Source: DASWIG01 sp965371445 (lineage in GTDB: Bacteria > Acidobacteriota > Thermoanaerobaculia > Multivoradales > J023). Taken from it: a stretch of DNA of 64,000 nt. The position numbers and the translations under genes are program-made. Shown piece by piece: positions 40,136 through 48,568 of the stretch (position 1 is the stretch's first letter; each line of letters begins with the position of its first letter). The DNA lies in NCBI GenBank assembly GCA_965371445.1, contig CBDUYN010000027.1:1-64000 (forward strand). Direction: 5' to 3'. Under the pieces are notes generated by a model. That model saw only the letters and a program-made list of their open reading frames with translations, searched no databases and was not told where the DNA came from.

Positions 40136-40648
40136 TCAGCGCTCGTCGCGTTCCTTGCGCTTGACGGCGACGTCGACTTCGGCCATCGCCTCGCGGATCG
40201 CGGCGTTGACCTCGGCGCCGATGCCGGCGAAGTCGACCTCCGCCAGGGCGCGGCGGACCTCTTCGCGGGCCTCGCGGATCTCGTCCCAGTCGACCTCGTC
40301 CATGGCGCGGCGGATCTCCTCGCCGACCTCGGCGTGGATCTCGTCCCAGTCGACCTCCTCGAGCGCTTCGTCGACCTCGCGGCGGATCTCGTCGCGGATC
40401 TCGTCCCAGTCGACCTCCTCCAGCGCTCCGTCGACCTCGTGGCGGATCTCTTCACGGATCTCGTCCCAGGGGATGCCGTCGAGGGCTTCGCGGACGGCTT
40501 GGCGAACCTCGTGGCCGACCTCGGCCCACTCGGCGTGGTGGTGGTGCTCGGGCGCCTTGTCATCCTCCGCGGCCTGGGCAAAAGCCCCGACGGGCAGAAG
40601 CAACAGGGCCAAAACCGTCAACAGCAGCCGCAGCTTCGGGGTGTGCAT
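40136..40648 (-). CDS. Secreted protein with 20-residue amphipathic repeats
   Basis: This 170-aa protein has a signal peptide (MHTPKLRLLLTVLALLLLPV then GAFAQA), a His cluster (PEHHHH), and about six near-identical 20-residue units of the form ALEEVDWDEIRDEIRREVDE. The period and alternation of acidic, basic and hydrophobic residues resemble apolipoprotein-type amphipathic helices. AGGAGG seven bases upstream fixes the start at 40648. A much longer reading frame running in from 44284 is an artefact: it crosses the broken kinase and the antisense of the DUF167 gene. The function is unknown. Confidence 0.8.
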   Translation of the reverse strand: MHTPKLRLLLTVLALLLLPVGAFAQAAEDDKAPEHHHHAEWAEVGHEVRQAVREALDGIPWDEIREEIRHEVDGALEEVDWDEIRDEIRREVDEALEEVDWDEIHAEVGEEIRRAMDEVDWDEIREAREEVRRALAEVDFAGIGAEVNAAIREAMAEVDVAVKRKERDER

Positions 40649-40786
40649 GCAAAGTCCTCCTGGGTCTTCAAGGCAGCACCGGCTCGGTGTCCTCATCTCC
40701 CTTATGTACTGCTCGCGGGGGCGGAAGGTTACAAGAGGAGGATCGGAGGAAGGACTTCCCGAGCCCGTCGTCGTCGGCGTAGCGTC

Positions 40787-40795
40787 TGCTAGAGT
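40787..40795 (+). promoter_or_regulatory. Extended -10 (TGC-TAGAGT) of the DUF167 gene
   Basis: TGCTAGAGT ends nine bases before the ATG at 40805, giving a leader of only a few bases. No ribosome site is seen. Confidence 0.4.
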
Positions 40796-40804
40796 GCCCG
40801 GTCG

Positions 40805-41101
40805 ATGAGCGACGAGATCCTCCGCGAGACCAACGGCGGCCTCCTGCTCCAGGTGCTCGCCGTCCCCCGGGCCTCGAAAAGCGCCCTCGCGGGCGTCCAT
40901 GACGGCCGGCTCAAGGTCCGCGTCGCGGCGCCCCCGGTCGACGGGGCCGCCAACAAGGAGCTGGTGCGCTTCCTCGCCGCGGCGCTTGGCGTCGCCCGCT
41001 CGCAGGTAAGCCTCGAACGAGGCGCTTCCAGCAAGCGAAAGACGTTCCGCGTCTCGGGCCTGGGGAGCGAGCGGGCTCGCGAGCGCCTCTCGCTCCCCTG
41101 A
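40805..41101 (+). CDS. DUF167 (YggU-like) family protein
   Basis: This 98-aa protein has the complete DUF167 signature: LAVPRASKSALAGVHDGRLK, VAAPPVDGAANKELVRFLA and SQVSLERGASSKRKTFRV. The family is small, widespread and of unknown function, often encoded near cell-division or YggT genes. Here it stands alone on the + strand between two - strand genes, antisense to a longer spurious frame. Confidence 0.88.
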   Translation: MSDEILRETNGGLLLQVLAVPRASKSALAGVHDGRLKVRVAAPPVDGAANKELVRFLAAALGVARSQVSLERGASSKRKTFRVSGLGSERARERLSLP

Positions 41102-41115
41102 CGAAGGAGACCTAG

Positions 41116-44100
41116 CTAGGCCGGTGGCGGCACGGTGAAGCAGAACGTCGAACCGTGTCCCAGGCCCTCGGACTCGGCCCAGATCCGTCCACCGTGGAGA
41201 TCGACGATGCGTTCGACCGCGCTCGGAAAGGCGTCCGGCGACCAGCTCCGCCGCCTCGGCGGCGAGCTCCGACATGGACATCTCGCGCGACACCTTGACG
41301 GCCTCGCCGAGACGCGACATCTCCAGGAGGTCGTTGACGAAGTCGTACATCTTTTCCGCCGCCCGCTCGATCTGCCGGGCGTCCTCGTTGAAGCGGTCGA
41401 GATCGCCCTTGCCGACGTCCTGCCGGAGGAATCCCATGAAGCCTGTGATCGTGACCAGGGGGCTTTTGAGGTCGTGGGAGACCGTATGGGCAAAACGTTC
41501 CATCTCGGCGTTTTTTGCCTGCAGCTTGGCGATCAGGAGCTCGCGGTCGGCCTCGGCGCGCTCGCGCTCGCTCATCTGCTGGCGCAAGACCTCGTTCATG
41601 CGCTCTAGCTCTTCGGTCCGCCTACGAATCGCCACCAGCCGCCAGCGGACGGCGGCGGTTACCAGAGCCAAGGCAAGGACGAAGACCGAGCCGCGGAACC
41701 ACCAGGTCTGGTGGTAGGGCGGCGTGACCACGATTTTCAGAGTGCGGGGATTCTCGTTCCACACGCGGTCGCTGTTGGCCGCCTTGACGTGGAAGACGTA
41801 CTCTCCGGGCTCGAGATGGGCGTAGCTCGCCAAGGGGCGCCTGCCCGCCTCGACCCAGCCCGGGTCGATCCCCTCCAGATAGTAGGCGAAGAGGTTGTCC
41901 TCAGGTGCGGTGTACTCCAAGGCCGCGACCTCCAGGGTGATGAAGCTCTCCCTCCAATCGAGCTCGAGCTCGCGCACCTCGCTCAACGGAAGGTCGGTTT
42001 TGACCTCTTCGTTGAAGACCTTGACGGACACGATTTCGACCAGAGGAGGGACAGGATTGTCCTGGAGGCGGCTCGGATTGAACGACGTCAGTCCGGCGAG
42101 ACCACCGAAGAAGAGCTCGCCGCGCGTCGACTTCCAGGCCGCGTTGCGGACGAAGCTGTGGTTGGCGAGACCGCTCGCCCGGTCGTAGAGCTTGAAAGTC
42201 TCCCGGTCGGGATCGAACCGCGACAGGCCGCTGCTGGTGCTGATCCAGAGGAAACCCGACGCGTCCTGGAGGATGGCGTCGACGACGTTGCCCGCCAGGC
42301 CGTCCTCGACCAGGTAGCGCCGGACTTCACCGGTGCCGGTGTCGAGGCGGTTCAGGCCGCCGCCTTCGGTGCCGATCCAGAGCGTCGATTCCCGCCTTTC
42401 GTCGACGTGAAGGGCCTGGACGTAATTACTGGAGAGACCTTGGTCGCCACGGGCCGGATCGTGGTGAAAGCTCTCGGCCACTCCTTGCTCCGGTAGCAGG
42501 CGGTTGAGGCCGTTGCGGGTCCCGATCCACAGGGCGCCGGCGCGATCCTGACGGATCGTGATGACGTAGTCGCCGGAGAGGTGCATCGGCCCCGGGGAGT
42601 CGCTCGCGACGACCTCGAAGCGCATCTCGTCGCTGCCGGCTGCGAGCGGCACGGCGCGATGCAAACCCGCCGTGGTGCCGATCCAAATCGTGCCGCCGAC
42701 ATCCTCGAAGAGGGCCTGGACGCGATCGCTGCGCAGGCTCGCCGGCTCGGCGGGGTCGTGGCGGAAACGCCGGGAACGCAGCCGGCCGTTCTCGCGCCGG
42801 ACGAGGTTCAAGCCGCTTTCGTAGGTACCGACCCAGAGACGCCCCAAGCGGTCGACGAGTAGCGACCAGATCCTCTCGGAGCTCAGGCTCGTGGGCTCGC
42901 CGCGGTCGTGGTGGTACCGGCGAAGCTCTCCCCGGGTCGTGTCGAGCCACACGAGCCCGCCGTCGGTGCCGATCCAGAAGGCCTCGCCCGGTCGCCCCGC
43001 GTCGCCGGCGATCGAGCGTACGCTCGGATGAGGGAGGCTCGCGGGATCGCCGGGGGTGTAGGTGTAGCTCCTGAACTTGACCTCTTTCAAGTCGAGCCGG
43101 TCGACGCCGCCGCCGCGGGTGCCGATCCAGAGGTTGCGCGAGCGGTCCTCGTAGATGGCCTCGACCCGGTCATGGCTCAAGCTTCCTGGGTTCCCCGGAT
43201 CGAACCGGTAGACGGCAAAGGTGCCCGTCGAGGGCTCGTAGCGATTCAAGCCGCCGTTGTAGGTACCGATCCAGAGCGTCGCCTCGGAGTCGACGAAGAG
43301 CCGCGAGATCGAGTCGTCGGAAAGGCTCGCGGGGTCGTCATCGTCGTGGCGGAAGTGCTCGAAGACGCCGCTCGAGCGGTCGAAACGGTCCAGCCCGCCG
43401 CCGCGGGTGCCGATCCAGAGGTAGCCGTCGCCGTCCTCGACGATCGCCCGGACGCGGTCGCTCGCGAGGCTCGCCGGATCCCGCGGGTCGTGGGTGTAGC
43501 GCACGAAGGTCTCGGTATCGCGGTCAAAGCGGCTCAAACCGAAGTTCGTCCCCACCCATAGCAACCCCTCCCGGTCCTCGCAGAGGGCCTTGACGTCGTC
43601 GTTGCCAAGGCTGGTGGGATCCTCCGGGTCGTTTCGGTAGCGGAGGAATCCCTGCGAGGCCTCGTCGAAGCGGTTGAGACCGCTCTGCTCGGTGCCGACC
43701 CAGAGCACCCCCGCGGAGTCTTCATGGAGGACCTCGATGCGGTCCTGGCTGAGGCTCGTGGGATCGTCCCTGTCGTGGCGATAGCGGGTGAACGTCTCCG
43801 TCTTGGGATCGAAGCGGTTCAAGCCGCCGCCCCAGGTGGCGAGCCACAGGATGCCGTTTCGGTCCTCCAGCGCCTTGCCGAAGCTCGACGACGAAAGCGA
43901 GTTGGGCTCCGACGGCTGATGGCGCAGGATCTCGATCCGGCGGCCGTCGAAGCGGTTCAAGCCGTCGGCGGTGCCGAACCACATGAACCCCCGCGAGTCC
44001 TGGAGGATCGTGTGGACGGCGCCGTGGGAGAGGCCGTGCCGAACTGTGAGGTGGCGAAAGCTGGCCTCTTGGCCCGAGAGCACGGTCGAGCCAAGGAGGC

Positions 44101-44173
44101 AGAAGAGGAGCAAGAAGGTAGGCGTCCGGCCGCGTAGCACGGTGCGGGCGTCTCTGCAGAAGAGCTCGGACAT
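41116..44173 (-). pseudogene. Propeller-type sensor histidine kinase with deleted ATPase domain
   Basis: From MSELFCRDART at 44173: a hydrophobic signal or anchor, then about a dozen Reg_prop beta-propeller units (such as GLNRFDPKTETFTRYRHD), a Y_Y_Y domain, a transmembrane helix, a coiled coil and HisKA (HTVSHDLKSPLVTITGF). The frame then breaks near 41215-41235. ELVAGRLSERG, the usual entry to HATPase_c, is followed in another frame by RIVDLHGGRIWAESEGLGHG and its stop at 41116. The ATP-binding N, G1 and G2 boxes are missing. Apart from that the sensor is intact. TATACT lies eight bases before the start. The domain loss makes kinase activity very unlikely. Confidence 0.8.
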
Positions 44174-44181
44174 CGTCGGCG

Positions 44182-44187
44182 AGTATA
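44182..44187 (-). promoter_or_regulatory. Candidate -10 (TATACT) of the broken sensor kinase gene
   Basis: TATACT on the - strand ends eight bases before the ATG at 44173; initiation would fall within one or two bases of the start codon. Confidence 0.4.
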
Positions 44188-44433
44188 CGGTACACGCCGC
44201 ACGCGACGGTGTCTCGGCAGGTCCTTTCGGCTCGCCAACGGTTCGACGACGTAGACCCACGCAAGGACTCGACCAGAGCCGCAAGCCAGTAAGAACCTCT
44301 CAGTCCATGTCGAATAGCCGGAGTCTTGCGACTCACCAGAGGGGGTTCACCCCACAAACAATTCCATGCTCGCCCGCTTCAACGGGGAGGAAAAAAGCCC
44401 GCCCCGGCGGGTAGGCACATCGGGGATCTCTTG

Positions 44434-44442
44434 TGCTAGGAT
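44434..44442 (+). promoter_or_regulatory. Extended -10 (TGC-TAGGAT) of the TonB receptor gene
   Basis: TGCTAGGAT lies in the 414-bp gap between the broken kinase and the receptor. The predicted start near 44449 leaves a leader of about 139 nt up to the ATG at 44588. The rest of the gap holds no gene that I can see. Confidence 0.45.
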
Positions 44443-44587
44443 CGGATTTATCAACGACACACCTCGCGAAGAGGGAGACCCCACACGCTCCGAGGTCCGC
44501 TCATCTGGGCATGTAGAGCTGGCCACCGGGAAGTTCGGCATCCGGCGTGGAGACAGGTCCCCGAAACCGCGAAAGGAGGCAAGGGAC

Positions 44588-47587
44588 ATGAGAAAGTTTT
44601 TCGGATTAGCTACCGCGCTACTGTTGCTGCTGGCGTTGCCGGCGGCGGCGCAGGAGACCTCAGGATCCATCACGGGCACGATCACCGACAGCTCTGGCAG
44701 CTCGCTGCCGGGCGTCACGGTGGTCGCGACCGCCGACGGCAAGGCCGCGACGGTCTACACCGACGGCAGGGGCCATTTCCGGTTCCCCGCCCTCACCCCG
44801 GGGGACTACGAGCTGGTGGCGAGCCTCACCGACTTCACGTCGCAAAAGGTCACCGGCGTCGACTTGAACCTCGGTGAAGTGCTGACCATCAACCTGACGA
44901 TGGACCTGGCGGAGGTCTCGGAGACGATCGTCGTCACGAGCGAAGCGCCGGTCATCGAGATCACCCAGAGCGCCACGGCGACTTCGGTCTCGGGCGAGCT
45001 CATCGAGAGCCTACCGCGCGGGCGCAACTTCACTTCGGTGGTGACTCAGGCCACCCACGCGGTCGACGAGCGCGACGCCGGCGGCATCGCGATCGACGGC
45101 TCCTCGGGCGGCGAGAACCGCTTCGTGGTCGACGGCATCGACACCACCAACCTGCAGACCGGTGTGTCGGCGAAGAACGTCATCACCGACCACGTCCAGG
45201 AGGTGCAGATCAAGTCGAGCGGTTACAACGCCGAGTACGGCGGCTCGACCGGCGGCGTGATCAACGTCATCACCAAGACCGGGAGCAACGACTGGCGCGG
45301 CGACATCACGGGCTACTACTCGTCGTCGGACCTCTACGGCGACCGGGAGGCGACCCTGCGGCGCAACCCCGATACCGGCGACGCCGAGTACATCGTCCAC
45401 GAGACCGACGACTGGGAGCGAATCGAGCCGGGTCTTACGCTCTCCGGCCCGGTCCTGAAGGACCGGATGTGGTTCTTCGCCAGCTACATCCCGCAGAACG
45501 AGGATCTCGACCGGACCATCGACTACGGCGGGAGTGTCGGGGTCCTGACCTACCCCCGGTCCACGGACTTTGACTACGGCACCGCCAACCTCTCCGGCAC
45601 GATCGGCAACAGCGTCAGCTACAAGGTGGCGTACAACATCAGCGACCGCGAGCGGATCGGCGTCTCCCTGCCGAGCCAGAACGCCACCTCCGACCCCTTC
45701 GGGAACTACAGCGTCGGCCGGATCAATCCCAACGAGTCCTATTCCGGCCACCTCGACTGGCTGGTCAACCAAAAGGTGGCCCTGTCGTTTCGCGGCGGCA
45801 ACTTCCTTTACGACGAACAGGACGTCGGCGCGCCCTCCGACATCTGGTGGGGCTTCTCGACCGGTAGCGCCGGCGCCCCGGGAGAGCTCTACCCCGAGAT
45901 GCCGGCGGAGTTCCAGGGTCCGCTCGGCATGGCGAGCGTAAACAACCTGGGCACCGCGTTCGACGAGTTCACCCGTGACACCGTCGAAGGCGACCTGACC
46001 TACTACGCCTCCGATTTTGGCGGCGATCACACCTTCAAGCTCGGCGCTCAGATGGCGCAGATCGGCAACAAGACCCTCTCCGGCTACCAGAACACCCGCA
46101 TCCTCTTCTACTGGGGCTCGTCCCGCGTCGACCTGTTCGGCGAATCGCGGACCGGCACCTACGGTCACTACCGGCTGCTGCAGATCGCCACCCAGGGTGA
46201 CGTCTCTTCCGACAACTTGGGGATCTTCCTGCAGGACAGCTGGCGGCCGACCGACCGGCTGACCCTGAACCTCGGCGTGCGCGCCGAATCCGAGGAGGTT
46301 CCCTCCTACGCCACCACGCCGGGCATTCCGGAAACGGCGATCGACCTCGACTTCGGCGACAAGCTGGCGCCGCGCCTGGGCTTCGCGTACGACATCAAGG
46401 GCGACGGCACGTGGAAGGCCTACGGCAGTTACGGAGTCTTTTACGACATCACCAAGCTGGAGATGCCGCGTGGCTCCTTCGGCGGCGACAAATGGATCGA
46501 CCACTTCTACGGCCTCGAGACCTTCGACTGGCCGTCGATCGTCGCCGACGCGGGCTGCCGGATCGGAGCCAGCAACTCGATTTCGGAAGTCCCGACCTGC
46601 CCGGGCGAGCACCTGTTCTCGATCGATCGCCGTCATCCGTCGAACGATCCCAACGACTCGACGATCGATCCGAACATCAAGCCGATGGAGTCGAACGAGA
46701 TCACCCTCGGCGTCGAGCACCAGCTCAGCCGCCGCATGTCGGTCGGGGCGCGCTACGTGCACAAGGAGCTCGAGCGCACCATCGAGGACGTCGGCGTCCA
46801 GGTGCCGGGGGTCGGCGAGGTCTTCTTCATCGCCAATCCCGGGGAAGGCATCGCCAAGTCCATCCTGGGTCCGGACTTCCCGGATCAGCCGAAGGCGAGG
46901 CGCGACTACGACGGCCTCGAGCTCGACTTCCGCCTGCGCGCCACCAAGAACTGGACGGTGCACGCCTCCTACCTCTACAGCCGCCTCTACGGCAACTACT
47001 CGGGGTTGGCGTCCTCGGACGAGGCGGGCCGCAACTCGCCGAACGTCAACCGCTTCTTCGACGGCCTGCCGATGAATTTCGACGCTTCCGGCAGCGGCCA
47101 GCCGGTCTACGGCCGCCTGGGCACCGACCGCCCGCACCAGTTCAAGGCGCAGGTGATCTACCGCACGAAGTGGGAGACCTCGTTCGGCTGGAACCAGTAC
47201 GTCGCGAGCGGCACCCCAAAATCGACAAGGATGGACGTCGCGCCGAGCCTGCCCTTCTTCCCCTATGGCCGCGGCGACCTCGGCCGCACACCGACCTTTA
47301 CCCAGAGCGACCTCTACATCGAGCACCCCTTCAAGCTGGGGGACCGCTTCGAGGTCGAGCTGGCTCTGAACATCATCAACCTCTTCGACGAGGGCACGTC
47401 GACTCAGATGTACAGATTCTCTGTCCTGCTCCAGGATCTGCCGCTGTCGAACGAGGAGTTCTTCGCCGGCTTCGACCCGAACCAGGTCATCGCCGACGAG
47501 GGGATCCCTCGTGATCCGCGAGCCGGCATGGACAGTGATTTTCAGAACCGCCGTGCGGTGCGCTTGAGCCTTCGCTTCCGCTTCTAG
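44588..47587 (+). CDS. Oar-like TonB-dependent outer-membrane receptor
   Basis: This 999-aa protein has a signal peptide (MRKFFGLATALLLLLALPAA then AAQ). A carboxypeptidase-regulatory-like beta domain follows (about 25-110, SGSITGTITDSSGSSLPGVT). Next comes the plug with FVVDGIDTTNLQTGV and YNAEYGGSTGGVINVITKTG, then a long beta-barrel ending in aromatic RLSLRFRF. This is the architecture of Oar-type receptors that Acidobacteriota carry in large numbers, taking up or secreting large substrates with TonB-ExbBD energy. AAAGGAGG nine bases upstream fixes the start. A strong terminator follows at 47620. Confidence 0.93.
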   Translation: MRKFFGLATALLLLLALPAAAQETSGSITGTITDSSGSSLPGVTVVATADGKAATVYTDGRGHFRFPALTPGDYELVASLTDFTSQKVTGVDLNLGEVLTINLTMDLAEVSETIVVTSEAPVIEITQSATATSVSGELIESLPRGRNFTSVVTQATHAVDERDAGGIAIDGSSGGENRFVVDGIDTTNLQTGVSAKNVITDHVQEVQIKSSGYNAEYGGSTGGVINVITKTGSNDWRGDITGYYSSSDLYGDREATLRRNPDTGDAEYIVHETDDWERIEPGLTLSGPVLKDRMWFFASYIPQNEDLDRTIDYGGSVGVLTYPRSTDFDYGTANLSGTIGNSVSYKVAYNISDRERIGVSLPSQNATSDPFGNYSVGRINPNESYSGHLDWLVNQKVALSFRGGNFLYDEQDVGAPSDIWWGFSTGSAGAPGELYPEMPAEFQGPLGMASVNNLGTAFDEFTRDTVEGDLTYYASDFGGDHTFKLGAQMAQIGNKTLSGYQNTRILFYWGSSRVDLFGESRTGTYGHYRLLQIATQGDVSSDNLGIFLQDSWRPTDRLTLNLGVRAESEEVPSYATTPGIPETAIDLDFGDKLAPRLGFAYDIKGDGTWKAYGSYGVFYDITKLEMPRGSFGGDKWIDHFYGLETFDWPSIVADAGCRIGASNSISEVPTCPGEHLFSIDRRHPSNDPNDSTIDPNIKPMESNEITLGVEHQLSRRMSVGARYVHKELERTIEDVGVQVPGVGEVFFIANPGEGIAKSILGPDFPDQPKARRDYDGLELDFRLRATKNWTVHASYLYSRLYGNYSGLASSDEAGRNSPNVNRFFDGLPMNFDASGSGQPVYGRLGTDRPHQFKAQVIYRTKWETSFGWNQYVASGTPKSTRMDVAPSLPFFPYGRGDLGRTPTFTQSDLYIEHPFKLGDRFEVELALNIINLFDEGTSTQMYRFSVLLQDLPLSNEEFFAGFDPNQVIADEGIPRDPRAGMDSDFQNRRAVRLSLRFRF

Positions 47588-47619
47588 CGCCTGAAGGCGC
47601 CGGACGCCTGAGAACGACG

Positions 47620-47649
47620 ACGCCGGGACCTGCGGGTCCCGGCGTTTTT
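47620..47649 (+). terminator. Rho-independent terminator of the TonB receptor gene
   Basis: CGCCGGGACC (47621-47630), loop TGCG, and GGTCCCGGCG (47635-47644) form a perfect ten-pair stem, plus an A-T pair, followed by TTTTT (47645-47649). Confidence 0.92.
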
Positions 47650-47665
47650 CTTTGGGGAGGAGCCC

Positions 47666-48361
47666 CTAAAGGGTCTCGATGTAGGACTGGAAGCGCCGCT
47701 GGGAGTCGCCGGCGAAGGAGATGAACTTCACCCCCAGGCCGCCGACCTGGTCGCGGCCGATCATCGTGTGGCGCATGATCTCGGCGAGGCCGAGGATCGG
47801 CCGGTGGTCGTTGGGCAGCTCGAACTCGAACTGGATCTTGGTGCCCTCGTCGTAGCGCCGGTCGGTGCGCAGCAGCATGCCGCTGTGGGAGAGGTTCTCG
47901 GTCTGGCAGATGATCATGTCCTTCGTGCCGTCGCCGATCTTGATCTCCATGCGGGCCATGAAGCGGGCCGCCTTGCGCGGTGCCACGTTCAGGAGGCCCG
48001 AGATCATCGACTGGATCTTGGCGTCGGCTTCCTCCAAGCCGACCACCCGGTTGGCGCCGCGACCGATGAAGGACTCGGCCTCCCGGACGCTCTCCTGCGG
48101 CGAGAGCAGGACGATCGAGGAGCGCAGGTTCGGGTTGCCCTCGCGGCGCACACCCTGGAGGAGCTCCACGAGGTCCATGTCGGGCAGCGGGTAGCGGACG
48201 ATCAGCACCTCGAAGCCCACTTCGTTCGTAAGCTCGAACGAGCCCATGGCGCTCGGGAAGCGGTCGACCTCGAACGTGTCGCGGGCCAGGAAGGGTGCCA
48301 CGCGGTTGAATTCGTCGGCGGTGACACCGATGGCGAGGATATTCCTGCGGTTCTTGTACAT
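47666..48361 (-). CDS. Receiver-like plus PilZ domain protein
   Basis: The first 120 or so residues of this 231-aa protein have a response-regulator-like alpha/beta pattern (ILAIGVTADEF, then FEVLIVRYPLPDMDLVELL). The phosphorylation-site Asp is not clear, as the usual DxxMP region reads VRYPLPDMD. The C-terminal half is PilZ with ENLSHSGMLLRTD (the NxSxxG motif) and a poorly conserved RxxxR upstream (RKAARFMARM). PilZ domains bind cyclic-di-GMP, but the weak arginine motif leaves binding uncertain. The start MYKNRRN at 48361 has GGAG upstream, and TGCTACGAT (48412-48420) may be its -10. Confidence 0.78.
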   Translation of the reverse strand: MYKNRRNILAIGVTADEFNRVAPFLARDTFEVDRFPSAMGSFELTNEVGFEVLIVRYPLPDMDLVELLQGVRREGNPNLRSSIVLLSPQESVREAESFIGRGANRVVGLEEADAKIQSMISGLLNVAPRKAARFMARMEIKIGDGTKDMIICQTENLSHSGMLLRTDRRYDEGTKIQFEFELPNDHRPILGLAEIMRHTMIGRDQVGGLGVKFISFAGDSQRRFQSYIETL

Positions 48362-48533
48362 GACGGCTCCGGCGCCTTCGCCTCCGCGGCGTGGGCGCTC
48401 CCGGGCGAAGAATCGTAGCACGGATCACCCTCGACCTGATGCGCCCCTTCGAGCTCTACCAGGACCTCGCCGGCACCCGTGACCTCGGCCGTTGGCGAGC
48501 GGTCTCCTGGCCAGGGAGAGGAGAATCCCGGTG

Positions 48534-48562
48534 TTGACATGGCCTGCCAGGCCGTAGACGAT
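48534..48562 (+). promoter_or_regulatory. Candidate promoter for the sugar transferase gene
   Basis: TTGACA (48534-48539), a 17-bp spacer and GACGAT (48557-48562) place initiation near 48569, the ATG chosen for the sugar transferase. The -35 is perfect and the -10 weak. Confidence 0.4.
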
Positions 48563-48568
48563 GGGAGC

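Noticed and set aside
40136..44284. One continuous 1382-codon gene
   Set aside because: It joins a broken sensor kinase, the antisense of a clear DUF167 gene and a separate secreted protein with its own AGGAGG and signal peptide.
45011..47326. 771-codon frame on the - strand
   Set aside because: Antisense to the TonB receptor, which has a signal peptide, plug, barrel and terminator.
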